From an uncultured Prevotella sp. (GTDB taxonomy: Bacteria > Bacteroidota > Bacteroidia > Bacteroidales > Bacteroidaceae): DNA of 64,000 bases. The notes beneath the pieces are model-generated. The model was not told where the DNA came from. It did not search any database and worked only from the letters and a program-made list of their open reading frames with translations. The translations under genes and the position numbers were made by a program. Below, in pieces: positions 45,582-55,287 of this stretch (position 1 is its first letter; each line of letters starts with the position of its first letter). The DNA lies in NCBI GenBank assembly GCA_900541575.1, contig UQKO01000002.1:1-64000 (forward strand), in the 5' to 3' direction.

Positions 45582-48422
45582 CTACTTGATGACAATATTA
45601 ACGATGCGTCCCGGCACCACGATTACCTTGACCACCTGCTTACCCTCGAGATACTTCTGCGCCTGCTCCGAGGCAAGGGTTGTTTCTTGAATGTATTCCT
45701 TAGAAGCATCTGCAGGGAACTCAAGCGTAAAGCGTGTCTTGCCGTTGAACGAAATAGAGAGAGTCTGTGAGTCTTCCTTAAGATACTGCTCATCATACTG
45801 GGGCCATTGTGCATCACACACAGTGGTGTTATTGCCTAACGTATGCCAAAGTTCTTCGGCTATGTGCGGAGCAAACGGAGCAAGCAATACGACTACTTGC
45901 TGCAACACTTCGCGGCTTGTACACTTCTGCTGAGCCAACTCACCCACGGCTATCATAAAGGCTGGGATAGACGTGTTGTACGAGAACACTTCGACATCCT
46001 CACTCACTTTCTTGATGAGCTTATGCAGCGTCTTGAGGTTTTCCTTTGTGGGCGCATCGTCGGTCACGGCCCAATCACCATTCTTCGGATAGAAGAGATT
46101 CCATACTTTGCGCAAGAAGCGGAAGCAACCATCAATACCATTTGAATCCCAAGGCTTACTCTGATTGATTGGGCCGAGGAACATTTCGTAGAGACGCAGT
46201 GTATCAGCACCATACTTCTCAACAATCATGTCGGGATTGACCACGTTGTACATCGACTTCGACATTTTCTCGATAGCCCATCCGCAAACGTACTTGCCAT
46301 CCTCTAGGACAAACTCAGCTGTACTATATTCTGGGCGCCACTGCTTGAAAGCTTCCACATCGAGCACATCGTTCTGTACGATGTTCACATCTACGTGGAT
46401 GGGCGTAGTATCATACTGATCCTTTAGACCGAGGCTTACGAAGGTATTGGTATCTTTGATGCGATATACAAAGTTGGAACGTCCCTGAATCATACCCTGA
46501 TTGACCAATTTCTGGAAAGGTTCATCCTTGCAAGATATACCGAGATCGAAGAGGAATTTATCCCAGAATCGGCTATAGATAAGGTGTCCAGTGGCATGTT
46601 CTGATCCACCAATGTAGAGGTCGACGTTCTGCCAATATTCATCAGCATCCTTGCCCACGAGCGCCATATCATTGCTCGGGTCCATATAGCGCAAGTAGTA
46701 AGCAGAAGAACCTGCAAAGCCAGGCATCGTAGAGAGTTCAAGAGGGAACACTTTGACATTGTCAATGCGAGCATTGTCCGTCACGCAATTATTTTCTGTA
46801 TCCCAAGCCCAACGGGTGGCATTGCCTAAGGGAGGTTCGCCAGTCTCAGTGGGAAGAAATTTTGTCACTTCGGGAAGTTCCAAAGGCAAGCATTCGGCAG
46901 GTACCATCTGAGGCATACCATCCTTATAGTATACGGGGAAAGGTTCCCCCCAATAGCGCTGACGAGAAAAGATAGCATCGCGCAGGCGGAAGTTCACTTT
47001 GACACGACCGAGATGATTCTCCGTCACAAATTTCTTAGTTGCGGCAATGGCCTCTTTCACATTCAGTCCGTTGAGAGAGAATCCATGGAGCGTCTGTTTG
47101 CCTTCTGCGGGAGAGTTCATTACGATGCCTTCCTTGGCATCAAAGCTCTCTTCGCTCACGTCGGCACCCTCTATCAAGGGAATAATGGGGAGTTGGAAAT
47201 GGCGAGCAAAGGCATAGTCGCGCGAATCGTGAGCAGGCACAGCCATAATAGCACCTGTGCCATAGCCAGCCAGCACGTAATCGCTCACCCAGACAGGGAT
47301 TTCATCGCCTGTAAATGGATTGATGGCATAAGCGCCTGTAAACACACCCGTCACGCGGCGATCAGAGATACGCTCACGTTCAGTGCGTTTCTTCGTAGCA
47401 TCGATATAAGCTTCCACCTCAGCTTTCTGTGTTTCTGTGGTAAGTTGCTGCACGAGCTCACTCTCGGGAGCGAGCACCATGAAAGTCACGCCGAAGATGG
47501 TATCGGCACGGGTGGTAAAGATAGTAAACTTCACATCACTATCCTTCACGGAAAATTCCATTTCCGTACCCTCGCTTCGGCCAATCCAGCTACGCTGAAT
47601 CTCTTTCAACGAGTCTGTCCAATCTATTTTATCGAGTCCATCAAGCAAGCGCTGAGCATAGGCCGACACACGAAGACACCATTGCTTCATCTTTTTCTGC
47701 ACCACGGGATAGCCGCCGCGCTCGCTCACGCCATCTACCACTTCATCGTTGGCCAACACTGTTCCGAGTTTCGGACACCAGTTTACCATTGTCTCGCCAA
47801 GATAAGCAATACGATAGTTCATGAGCACCTGCTGCTTCTCCACATCGCTCATCTGCTTCCACTGCTCTGCCGAGAAGTGAAGTTCTTCGCTCTGTGCCAA
47901 CGATTCGGTGCCTTCTGTACCCTTTTCTTCAAAATGCTTTACGAGTTCAGAGATGGGAAGCGCCTTTTCACACTTCTTACAGTAGAAGTGAGAAAACATT
48001 TGCTGAAAAGCCCATTGTGTCCAGTGATAGTATTTCGGGTCACAGGTGCGCACTTCGCGATCCCAATCGAACGAAAAACCTATTTTATCAAGCTGTTCGC
48101 GATAGCGCTTGATGTTGGTTTCGGTGGTCACTGCAGGATGCTGTCCCGTTTGGATGGCATACTGCTCAGCAGGAAGTCCGTAGGCATCGTACCCCATAGG
48201 GTTGAGTACATTGTAGCCACATGAGCGCTTATAGCGTGCATAAATATCGGAGGCAATATAGCCCAAGGGATGCCCCACGTGGAGGCCAGCACCAGAGGGA
48301 TAGGGAAACATGTTGAGCACGTAGAATTTTTTCTTATTCTCGTCTATCTCCACATGGTATGTCTTCTCGGTGGCCCACGTACGCTGCCACTTCTGTTCGA
48401 TTTCTCTGAAGTTGTATTCCAT
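45582..48422 (-). CDS. leuS: Leucyl-tRNA synthetase
   Basis: The 946-residue class I enzyme charges the leucine tRNAs. The HIGH motif is HVGH (48-51) in [15 protein letters not shown], and the KMSKS motif is at 719-723. Between them lies a CP1 editing domain with [18 protein letters not shown] and [15 protein letters not shown] containing the editing Asp. The anticodon-binding and C-terminal domains are complete. Three leucine tRNAs lie 7-10 kb away in this window. It is the first gene of an operon with yitT and rdgB, driven by a promoter at 48450-48481. Confidence 0.97.
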   Translation of the reverse strand: MEYNFREIEQKWQRTWATEKTYHVEIDENKKKFYVLNMFPYPSGAGLHVGHPLGYIASDIYARYKRSCGYNVLNPMGYDAYGLPAEQYAIQTGQHPAVTTETNIKRYREQLDKIGFSFDWDREVRTCDPKYYHWTQWAFQQMFSHFYCKKCEKALPISELVKHFEEKGTEGTESLAQSEELHFSAEQWKQMSDVEKQQVLMNYRIAYLGETMVNWCPKLGTVLANDEVVDGVSERGGYPVVQKKMKQWCLRVSAYAQRLLDGLDKIDWTDSLKEIQRSWIGRSEGTEMEFSVKDSDVKFTIFTTRADTIFGVTFMVLAPESELVQQLTTETQKAEVEAYIDATKKRTERERISDRRVTGVFTGAYAINPFTGDEIPVWVSDYVLAGYGTGAIMAVPAHDSRDYAFARHFQLPIIPLIEGADVSEESFDAKEGIVMNSPAEGKQTLHGFSLNGLNVKEAIAATKKFVTENHLGRVKVNFRLRDAIFSRQRYWGEPFPVYYKDGMPQMVPAECLPLELPEVTKFLPTETGEPPLGNATRWAWDTENNCVTDNARIDNVKVFPLELSTMPGFAGSSAYYLRYMDPSNDMALVGKDADEYWQNVDLYIGGSEHATGHLIYSRFWDKFLFDLGISCKDEPFQKLVNQGMIQGRSNFVYRIKDTNTFVSLGLKDQYDTTPIHVDVNIVQNDVLDVEAFKQWRPEYSTAEFVLEDGKYVCGWAIEKMSKSMYNVVNPDMIVEKYGADTLRLYEMFLGPINQSKPWDSNGIDGCFRFLRKVWNLFYPKNGDWAVTDDAPTKENLKTLHKLIKKVSEDVEVFSYNTSIPAFMIAVGELAQQKCTSREVLQQVVVLLAPFAPHIAEELWHTLGNNTTVCDAQWPQYDEQYLKEDSQTLSISFNGKTRFTLEFPADASKEYIQETTLASEQAQKYLEGKQVVKVIVVPGRIVNIVIK

Positions 48423-48449
48423 TGTTTAGCGTTTGTTTTGATTATAGTG

Positions 48450-48481
48450 CAAAGGTAGTGCAAGGCGAGTGAAATACAAAA
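48450..48481 (-). promoter_or_regulatory. leuS: Promoter of leuS
   Basis: On the minus strand TTTTG (48477-48481) and TACCTTTG (48450-48457) are 19 bp apart, 27 bp before the start. The -33 box lies in a segment that is duplicated at 48545-48578 without the -7 box. Confidence 0.75.
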
Positions 48482-48578
48482 TAAAAGCGTGCTTTTATTT
48501 GGATTTCCGAACTGGACAGCCCACCTTGCGGCGCAATCGGGAATAGTGCAAGGAGAGTGAAATACAAAACAAAAGCGG
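48457..48578. repeat. Direct repeat of about 33 bp upstream of leuS
   Basis: The sequence AGTGCAAGGCGAGTGAAATA (continuing to 48489) recurs at 48545-48578 with three changes, 88 bp apart. It carries the leuS -33 region. Confidence 0.75.
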
Positions 48579-48756
48579 CGAGAATGCCCCTTTACTTAGC
48601 TTTTTGGGCGTAAAGGTACAGTCTCTCTTCGGGACACGCAGATTCTTCTCTCTCTGCGTAGATAGAATCTTACCCTTGCGAACGGATGAATGCATAAGCT
48701 GCGAACAAAGAGCCTGAACATCGTCATTATCAAGCTAAAAACTAGACCATTCTGTT

Positions 48757-49095
48757 CCTCGTTGAAGACTTTCCCATCGTTCACCGGGCGGTGAACGCTT
48801 AGTCACTGGGCGGTGAACGATCAGTCACTGGGCGGTGAACGATCAGTCACTGGGCGTTGAACAACGGGAAGATGTACATCTGGAAACGGGAAGATGTACA
48901 TCTGGAAACGGAAAGATGTACATCTGGAAACGGAAAGATGTACATCTAGGAACAGCAAATGCAAAGTTCCCAAACGTCGCCTAGAAAGAGTTAGGGCAAC
49001 ACAACATTTCGCAGAGCCAATAAACTAGTGAGAACTTCATCCGGGCTCACCGATGAGGAGGTAATGGCATGCATACGAAATTTTCTTGCGGAAAA
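48757..49095. repeat. Dispersed modular repeat, copy 2: two adjacent 22-bp tandem arrays
   Basis: The left module (48757-48790) matches 1-44. Array A (48781-48862) has 3.7 units of 22 bp with core TCACTGGGCGGTGAAC. Array B (48866-48953) has exactly four units of 22 bp with core AGATGTACATCT, a perfect palindrome. The right module (about 48955-49095) matches 150-300 of the window and contains a peptide-like frame from 49016. It lies in a 951-bp gap between pepT and leuS. The rest of the gap holds a 33-bp direct repeat (48457-48578) and the REP pair (49255-49330). Confidence 0.85.
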
Positions 49096-49254
49096 ATCCG
49101 AATGTAGTGATAAACCATCGTACATTCCCATCCTTCACGAGCTACGGACGCACCATTACTTCTAGAGTGCTTCACTTCTCATTAAGCAATGATTGATAGA
49201 GACGAAATACATACATTAGCCTAGATTTCCGAGCTGCTATACCATATATTCTTT

Positions 49255-49330
49255 GCCAACGCGGGACGCGTCGCCCACAGAAAAGAAAGGGAACCCCAAT
49301 CTCTTCTGTGGACGACGCGTCCCGCATCGA
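49255..49330. repeat. REP-like GACGCGTC repeats, locus 3 (inverted pair)
   Basis: The arms 49255-49280 and 49305-49330 are imperfect reverse complements around GGGACGCGTCGCCCACAG, with a 24-nt loop. They match the loci at 21812 and 33473. Confidence 0.82.
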
Positions 49331-49373
49331 CATTATAAATAAAGAATCTAAAAAGTCTGTATCGTTTTGAAGT

Positions 49374-50600
49374 TTATCTTTTCTTCGCCGTAAGTTCTAT
49401 AATCTTCACCACGAGTTCAGAAGCCTTTTCCATCGAGGGAATGGGCAGGAATTCGTGAGGGCCATGAAAGTTTAGCCCACCTGCGAAGATATTAGGACAC
49501 GGCAATCCCATAAACGAGAGCTGAGCACCATCTGTGCCACCGCGAATGGCACGCACTTTAGAAGGAATGCCACATTCCTTCATGGCTTCCACCACGATGT
49601 CGACCACGTGAGGCACGGGTTCTATCTTCTCGCGCATGTTGTAATATTGGTCAGAAATGGTAGCCGTTACAGTACCCTCGCCATAGCGTAGATTCATCCA
49701 TCCGGCAGCTTTTTCCACTAACTGTTTGCGTTGTTCGAAGCGTGCCCGATCGTGATCACGTATGATGTATGAGAGCGAAGCCTTCTCTACGTTGCCCTCA
49801 ATGCCAAGTAAGTGGAAGAAGCCTTCATATTCCACGGTCTGTTCGGGTGTTTCCGTCACGGGGATGAGCGAGGCCAATTCAGTTGCCACGCGAGCCGCAT
49901 TAATCATTTTACCCTTAGCATACCCAGGATGCACACTTACACCACGTACTTCTATCTTGGCGCTAGCAGCGTTGAAGTTTTCGTATTCAAGCTCACCTAG
50001 CTCGCCACCATCCATCGTGTAACCCCACTGACAGCCAAACTTCTTCACGTCGAACTTATGGGCACCGAGTCCTATTTCTTCGTCGGGATTGAAACCCACA
50101 CGCACCTTTCCGTGCGCTATTTCGGGATGAGCTAGGAGGTATTCCATAGCCTGCACAATTTCGGCAATACCTGCCTTATCGTCAGCACCGAGCAAGGTGT
50201 GTCCATCAGTCACGATGATATCCTCTCCCACGTGGTCAAGAAGTTCGGGAAATTTCTTAGGCGAGGTAACAATTCCGGCCTCAGCATCGAGCACGATATC
50301 ACCGCCGTCGTAGCTCTTGACAATGCGCGGGTGAATATTAGCACCCGAACAGTCGGGACTTGTATCCATATGCGAAATGAAACCGATGGTGGGCACGTCG
50401 TGGTCGGCAGTAGCTGGAAGGGTGGCATATACATAGCCATTCTCGTCCATCTCTACCTCGGTAAGTCCCATCTGGGTGAGTTCGTCGCGCAGGTATTCTG
50501 CGAGTTTCAGTTGTTTTGCCGTACTCGGCGTGGTGGTAGCGTCTTCAGCGCTCTGCGTGTCGAAGGCAACGTATTTTAGGAATCTGTCTACTATATTCAT
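49374..50600 (-). CDS. pepT: Peptidase T (tripeptide aminopeptidase)
   Basis: This M20B zinc peptidase removes the N-terminal residue of tripeptides in the cytosol. The 408-residue protein has the metal-binding SHMDTSPD (His77, Asp79), the [17 protein letters not shown] block with the bridging Asp, the catalytic NPDEEIG, and the late [11 protein letters not shown] and FHGPHEFLP with the last His ligand. It is full length. It is 128 bp downstream of fhs on the same strand, separated by a long A/T hairpin, so the two are probably separate transcripts. Confidence 0.96.
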   Translation of the reverse strand: MNIVDRFLKYVAFDTQSAEDATTTPSTAKQLKLAEYLRDELTQMGLTEVEMDENGYVYATLPATADHDVPTIGFISHMDTSPDCSGANIHPRIVKSYDGGDIVLDAEAGIVTSPKKFPELLDHVGEDIIVTDGHTLLGADDKAGIAEIVQAMEYLLAHPEIAHGKVRVGFNPDEEIGLGAHKFDVKKFGCQWGYTMDGGELGELEYENFNAASAKIEVRGVSVHPGYAKGKMINAARVATELASLIPVTETPEQTVEYEGFFHLLGIEGNVEKASLSYIIRDHDRARFEQRKQLVEKAAGWMNLRYGEGTVTATISDQYYNMREKIEPVPHVVDIVVEAMKECGIPSKVRAIRGGTDGAQLSFMGLPCPNIFAGGLNFHGPHEFLPIPSMEKASELVVKIIELTAKKR

Positions 50601-50617
50601 GGAGGTGTAGAAGTTTA

Positions 50618-50710
50618 GAAGTTGAAAAGTTTAGTAGTTAAGAGATTTGTTTAGTATTAGTAGTTGAAGAGTTGAAAAGTGATCTCTTAACTTCTAAACT
50701 TTTCAACTCT
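50618..50710. repeat. Long A/T-rich inverted repeat between fhs and pepT
   Basis: The arms 50618-50646 and 50682-50710 are reverse complements over 29 bases with about three mismatches (AAGTTGAAAAGTTTAG type sequence) and a 35-nt loop. It may act as a terminator or RNA-processing structure for fhs. Confidence 0.75.
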
Positions 50711-50727
50711 TCAACTTTAAATTCTCC

Positions 50728-52395
50728 TTAGCTAAGCCCCACAATTTCTCCGTCCACAAAGTCTATATGGTTGGCTTGCGGGTCTTTGGGAAGTCCAGGC
50801 ATACGCAAAATATCACCTGCAATGGCCACAATCATTTCGGCACCCGCATTGAGCACCACGTCCTTTATCAAAATGTTGAATCCCGACACGGCACCATACT
50901 GTTTGGCATCCGCTGAGAAGGAGAACTGCGTCTTGGCGATGCACACGGGGAAATGATCCATTCCATGTTCTTCGGCCAACTTGATGCGCTTCAAAGCTGG
51001 CTTGGCAAAGGTCACACTAGCTGCGCCATAAATTGTCTTGGCCACTTTTTCTATCTTCACACGGATAGGATCATCGTCGGAATAAGTCAAGTGGAGCGGT
51101 TTCTGCGAGGGATGATTTTCTATGGTATCCACCACAAGTTGTGCCATATCTTTTCCGCCCTTTCCACCCTCGGCATAGGTACGATTGATAGCGAAAGGCA
51201 CGCCAAGTTCCTCTTCGCAGTGATGTTTCAGAAGTTCCATCTCGCTGTCGGTGTCGTCTGCAAAGCGATTGAACACTACTACGACGCTCTGACCAAAACC
51301 CTGAAGATTCTTCACATGGCGGTCTAGGTTGGCCAAGCCTTTGCGCAAGCCTTCTTCGTTGGGTTCCTTAATATGATCAAGCTCTACACCGCCATGCATT
51401 TTCAATCCCTGTGCCGTGGCCACGATTACAGTCAAATCGGGTTGTAGGCCACTCTTACGACAGAGGATATTATAGAATTTCTCAGCACCGAGATCAGCAC
51501 CGAATCCAGCCTCCGTAATAGTATAATCGGCATGTGAGAGAGCCATACGGGTAGCCACGAGAGAGTTGCAGCCGTGGGCAATATTAGCGAATGGACCACC
51601 ATGAACAATGGCTGGAGTATTTTCCGTAGTCTGCACCAAGTTGGGCTTGATAGCATCCTTGAGCAACACCATTATGGCACCAGCTACTCCGAGATCTTTC
51701 ACAGTGAAAGGCTTGCCCTCGTAAGTATAGCCTAGGAGGATATTTTCGATGCGTCGACGCAAATCGGCCTCATCGCTAGCCAAGCAGAGTATGGCCATGA
51801 GTTCGGAAGCCGGTGTAATGTCGAAGCCAGCTTGCTGCGTAATTCCGTTGGTGGCAGGACCGAGACCTGTCACAATGGAACGGAGCGAACGATCGTTGAC
51901 ATCGAGCACGCGGCGCCACAAGATTTCGCGCAGTCCGAAACCTTCTTTCTCGTGTTGGTAAAGATAGTTATCGAGCAGAGCAGCTATCATATTGTGAGCA
52001 GAGGTAATGGCGTGAAAGTCGCCCGTGAAGTGGAGATTAATGCGTTCCATAGGAAGCACTTGTGCATAGCCACCTCCTGCAGCACCGCCCTTCATGCCGA
52101 AACAAGGACCGAGCGAGGGCTCGCGCAATGCCACACAGGCTTTTTTACCAATTGCATTGAGACCAAGTGCCAAACCGATGCTCACGGTGGTCTTGCCAAT
52201 GCCTGCACGAGTGGCGGTGATGGCCGTCACGAGAATGAGTTTACCCTGGCGTTTTTTATCAATAAGCGAGAGGGGAAGTTTGGCAATATGCTTGCCATAA
52301 TGCTCAATGTTTTCAGGATTAATGCCCATTTGAGTTGCCACCTCGTCAATTCGCTTCAACTCGGTGCTGTGTGCAATTTCGATATCTGTCTTCAT
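50728..52395 (-). CDS. fhs: Formate-tetrahydrofolate ligase
   Basis: Fhs joins formate to tetrahydrofolate using ATP, feeding one-carbon units to purine synthesis. The 555-residue enzyme has the ATP loop TRAGIGKT (62-69), [20 protein letters not shown] and [13 protein letters not shown]. The C-terminal part continues to [18 protein letters not shown], which is complete. The length matches the family. It is preceded by a promoter at 52506-52513 and appears monocistronic. Confidence 0.97.
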   Translation of the reverse strand: MKTDIEIAHSTELKRIDEVATQMGINPENIEHYGKHIAKLPLSLIDKKRQGKLILVTAITATRAGIGKTTVSIGLALGLNAIGKKACVALREPSLGPCFGMKGGAAGGGYAQVLPMERINLHFTGDFHAITSAHNMIAALLDNYLYQHEKEGFGLREILWRRVLDVNDRSLRSIVTGLGPATNGITQQAGFDITPASELMAILCLASDEADLRRRIENILLGYTYEGKPFTVKDLGVAGAIMVLLKDAIKPNLVQTTENTPAIVHGGPFANIAHGCNSLVATRMALSHADYTITEAGFGADLGAEKFYNILCRKSGLQPDLTVIVATAQGLKMHGGVELDHIKEPNEEGLRKGLANLDRHVKNLQGFGQSVVVVFNRFADDTDSEMELLKHHCEEELGVPFAINRTYAEGGKGGKDMAQLVVDTIENHPSQKPLHLTYSDDDPIRVKIEKVAKTIYGAASVTFAKPALKRIKLAEEHGMDHFPVCIAKTQFSFSADAKQYGAVSGFNILIKDVVLNAGAEMIVAIAGDILRMPGLPKDPQANHIDFVDGEIVGLS

Positions 52396-52505
52396 TGTGT
52401 GTAATATGGATGGATAAGTCGATATTTGTTGTTAAGAAAGATTTCATTTCCGCCTAAGAAGGAACTTCATTTCTGTTTAAAAAAGGCTTTTGTGTTTTGT
52501 CACCA

Positions 52506-52513
52506 CAAAATTA
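52506..52513 (-). promoter_or_regulatory. fhs: Promoter -7 box of fhs
   Basis: The minus strand reads TAATTTTG, about 110 bp before the fhs ATG. The gap up to glyQS (52396-52786) otherwise contains only the glyQS promoter. Confidence 0.55.
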
Positions 52514-52724
52514 CGTTATTCTGCCGAGAGTGCCAAACATTCTTTTCGCTTTCTTCACTTCTGTTTTGCGTGTACACGCGACAATCGCTTTTGCACTTCA
52601 CCTATTGCAACGTAAAAGAAACGGGAAGTTGCTTTTCCCCTGCATTGCTTTCGCATTTTATTAAGTTTTGTTTTACACAAGTGAGGCAGTGGCTCGGAAG
52701 AACAAGTAAAAAACGACTTTTTTC

Positions 52725-52756
52725 CTTGTTTCTTCTCTCGCCTTGCACTAACTTTG
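52725..52756 (+). promoter_or_regulatory. Promoter of glyQS
   Basis: CTTG at 52725-52728 and TAACTTTG at 52749-52756 are 20 bp apart. The start codon at 52787 is 31 bp downstream. The box rules out the earlier ATG at 52754. Confidence 0.7.
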
Positions 52757-52786
52757 CACCCAACAATAATAATACAAAGACAAAAA

Positions 52787-54328
52787 ATGGCACAAGAAGA
52801 CGTTTTCAAAAAGATCGTATCACATTGTAAGGAATATGGATTTGTATTCCCCTCAAGTGATATTTACGACGGTCTGGGCGCTGTGTACGACTATGGTCAG
52901 AACGGCGTGGAGCTCAAAAATAATATCAAGCAGTATTGGTGGCAGAGCATGGTGCTCCTCCACGAGAATATCGTAGGTATCGACGCTGCCATCTTCATGC
53001 ACCCCACCGTATGGAAGGCTTCGGGCCACGTGGATGCTTTCAACGATCCTCTCATCGACAATCGCGACTCAAAGAAGCGCTATCGCGCCGATGTGCTCAT
53101 CGAAGACCAAATCGCTAAGTACGACGAAAAAATTGAAAAGGAAGTGGCTAAGGCTCGCAAGCGCTTTGGCGATGCTTTTGACGAAGAGAAGTTCCGCGAG
53201 ACAAATGCCCGCGTGATTGAGCACCAACAGAAGCGCGATGCCCTACATCAGCGCTACTCTGATGCAATGAATAAGATGGATTTGGCAGAACTCAAGCAGA
53301 TCATCCTTGACGAAGATATTGTATGCCCCATCTCAGGCACACGTAATTGGACTGATGTGCGCCAGTTTAACCTCATGTTTAAGACTGAAGTAGGCTCTAC
53401 AGCCGAAGGCTCTAGCACCATTTATCTCCGCCCCGAAACAGCACAGGGTATCTTTGTAAACTACCTTAACGTGCAGAAAACGGGTCGCATGAAGCTCCCC
53501 TTTGGTATTGCTCAGATAGGTAAGGCTTTCCGTAATGAAATTGTGGCTCGTCAGTTTATTTTCCGTATGCGCGAGTTTGAACAAATGGAGATGCAGTTCT
53601 TCGTGAAGCCTGGCACTGAAATGGATTGGTTTAAGACATGGAAGAAGACACGTCTGGCATGGCACGAAGCTTTAGGCTTCGGCGATGAATGCTATCGCTA
53701 CCACGACCACGAGAAACTAGCTCACTATGCCAACGCCGCTACCGACATCGAATTTAAGATGCCCTTCGGATTCAAGGAGGTGGAAGGTATCCACTCTCGT
53801 ACCAACTACGACCTAACGCAACATGCCAAGTTCTCAGGACGCAAAATCGAATACTTCGACCCTGAAGAAAACCGCAGCTACACTCCATATGTAATCGAGA
53901 CTTCTATCGGCGTAGACCGCATGTTTCTCAGCGTAATGTGCCACTCCTATACAGAAGAAAAACTCGAAAATGGCGAAACCCGCGTAGTACTGAAACTCCC
54001 CGCAGCCTTAGCTCCTATCAAACTGGCCGTGATGCCGCTTGTGAAGAAAGACGGTCTGCCCGAGAAGGCTCACGAAATCATGAACGATTTGAAGTTCCAC
54101 TTCAACTGCAAGTATGAAGAGAAAGATTCTATCGGTAAGCGCTATCGCCGTATGGACGCCATCGGTACTCCTTATTGTATCACCATTGACCACGATACGC
54201 TCAACGACAACTGCGTGACGCTGCGCAATCGCGACACAATGGAACAAACCCGTGTGCCCATCGCCAACCTCCGTTCGCTCATCGAAGACAAGGTAAGCAT
54301 CACTTCACTGCTTAAAAAATTGCAGTAA
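52787..54328 (+). CDS. glyQS: Glycyl-tRNA synthetase (single-chain, class II)
   Basis: The 513-residue homodimeric type of glycyl-tRNA synthetase begins MAQEDVFKKIVSHCKEYGFV. Class II motifs are visible: motif 2 in IAQIGKAFRNEIVARQFIFR and motif 3 in TPYVIETSIGVDRMFLSV. FEQMEMQFFVKPGTE and a C-terminal anticodon-binding domain (LPAALAPIKLAVMPLVKKDG) are also present. The earlier open ATG overlaps the promoter and is not used. Two identical glycine tRNAs lie 15 kb away. A hairpin terminator follows. Confidence 0.96.
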   Translation: MAQEDVFKKIVSHCKEYGFVFPSSDIYDGLGAVYDYGQNGVELKNNIKQYWWQSMVLLHENIVGIDAAIFMHPTVWKASGHVDAFNDPLIDNRDSKKRYRADVLIEDQIAKYDEKIEKEVAKARKRFGDAFDEEKFRETNARVIEHQQKRDALHQRYSDAMNKMDLAELKQIILDEDIVCPISGTRNWTDVRQFNLMFKTEVGSTAEGSSTIYLRPETAQGIFVNYLNVQKTGRMKLPFGIAQIGKAFRNEIVARQFIFRMREFEQMEMQFFVKPGTEMDWFKTWKKTRLAWHEALGFGDECYRYHDHEKLAHYANAATDIEFKMPFGFKEVEGIHSRTNYDLTQHAKFSGRKIEYFDPEENRSYTPYVIETSIGVDRMFLSVMCHSYTEEKLENGETRVVLKLPAALAPIKLAVMPLVKKDGLPEKAHEIMNDLKFHFNCKYEEKDSIGKRYRRMDAIGTPYCITIDHDTLNDNCVTLRNRDTMEQTRVPIANLRSLIEDKVSITSLLKKLQ

Positions 54329-54351
54329 TCCGCTTCCGATGAAACATATTC

Positions 54352-54440
54352 CGTTTGCGAGTTTATAATAAAGGAACACTCCGCACTGCGCATCCTAGCC
54401 GTGGGGAGAAAGCCTTTATATAAACTCGTAAACGCTTTTT
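54352..54440 (+). terminator. Terminator after glyQS
   Basis: CGTTTGCGAGTTTATA (54352-54367) pairs with TATAAACTCGTAAACG (54419-54434) with one mismatch and a long loop, followed by CTTTTTA. Confidence 0.6.
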
Positions 54441-54475
54441 ACTAATTCACATCACTTATCACCACCGACACCCTC

Positions 54476-55171
54476 ATGCGCAACAACAATCCCTTCCACA
54501 CGCTCTTGCTCATCTTCGTGCTGGCCCTGGGCTTGGGCTCACTAGCCTCGTGTAGCGACAACGTGAACGAAACCGACAATAGCGAGTTCACTGCTAACTG
54601 GCAACAACGTAATGTGACCTATTTCGACAGCGTGATGAACGTGGCTCGCACCCAAGTGGCCGAGGCAAAAAGTCAATATGGCGACAATTGGGAGGACCAC
54701 TGCGAATGGCGCCTCTACTTGAGCTATGCCAAAACTGCGGGACGCTATGCCCACGATAGCATCTGCGTACGCATTCTTGAGCACGGCGAAGCTGACAACG
54801 GACTTTCCGACAATAAAGCTAATCGCCCTCTCTACACCGATTCGGTATTGGTCAACTACATTGGCCACCTCATCCCCACAAAAAGCTATAAAGAAGGTCG
54901 CGTGTTCGACCATAGCGGGCTCTATGAGTACGAGAGCTACGTGTTCCATCCCGAATATTCCACGCCTTCACATCTCCTAGTTTCCAACACCATCGATGGC
55001 TATACCACTGCTCTGCAATATATGCACCGCGGTGACCGTTGGAAGATATTTATCCCCCAAGAACTAGGCTACAAGAGTGCCTCTAGCGGTGTTCTCCCCG
55101 CTTACTCCACCCTGATATTCGACGTACAACTTAAAGATTTCCGCCGCTTAGGCTATAGTTTCAGCGAATGA
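54476..55171 (+). CDS. FKBP-like (DUF4827-type) lipoprotein
   Basis: The 231-residue product has a lipoprotein signal with Cys26 in SLASCSDN. It is followed by a helical linker and an FKBP-fold part: DSVLVNYIGHLIPTKSYKEG, VFDHSG, DRWKIFIPQELGYKSASSG and the closing PAYSTLIFDVQLKDF. FKBP proteins turn prolyl peptide bonds; some members of this lipoprotein group may be inactive, and the active site cannot be judged fully here. It sits between glyQS and aroA, as in related genomes. Confidence 0.85.
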   Translation: MRNNNPFHTLLLIFVLALGLGSLASCSDNVNETDNSEFTANWQQRNVTYFDSVMNVARTQVAEAKSQYGDNWEDHCEWRLYLSYAKTAGRYAHDSICVRILEHGEADNGLSDNKANRPLYTDSVLVNYIGHLIPTKSYKEGRVFDHSGLYEYESYVFHPEYSTPSHLLVSNTIDGYTTALQYMHRGDRWKIFIPQELGYKSASSGVLPAYSTLIFDVQLKDFRRLGYSFSE

Positions 55172-55287
55172 AGATAGCTTTCCAAAATGGGAACATCGAT
55201 AGACATGAAATTTTGATAAGCTTGGAAGCATCAATAAGCGACCTTTCTCTCTAGAGATTATCCCCTACTCCCCAAAAATATTTCTCA

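Noticed and set aside
47013..48224. 403-codon open frame on the plus strand
   Set aside because: It lies wholly antisense to leuS, which has full family similarity. The peptide is His/Leu-rich with no domain, as expected for a shadow frame.
48781..48953. CRISPR array
   Set aside because: Units are contiguous 22-bp repeats with no unique spacers, and no cas genes are in the window.
52754..52786. Longer start of glyQS
   Set aside because: The ATG overlaps the promoter, and the extra 11 residues lack family similarity.
52426..52830. 134-codon plus-strand frame before glyQS
   Set aside because: Phe/Cys-rich, overlaps the glyQS promoter and start, and shows no domain.
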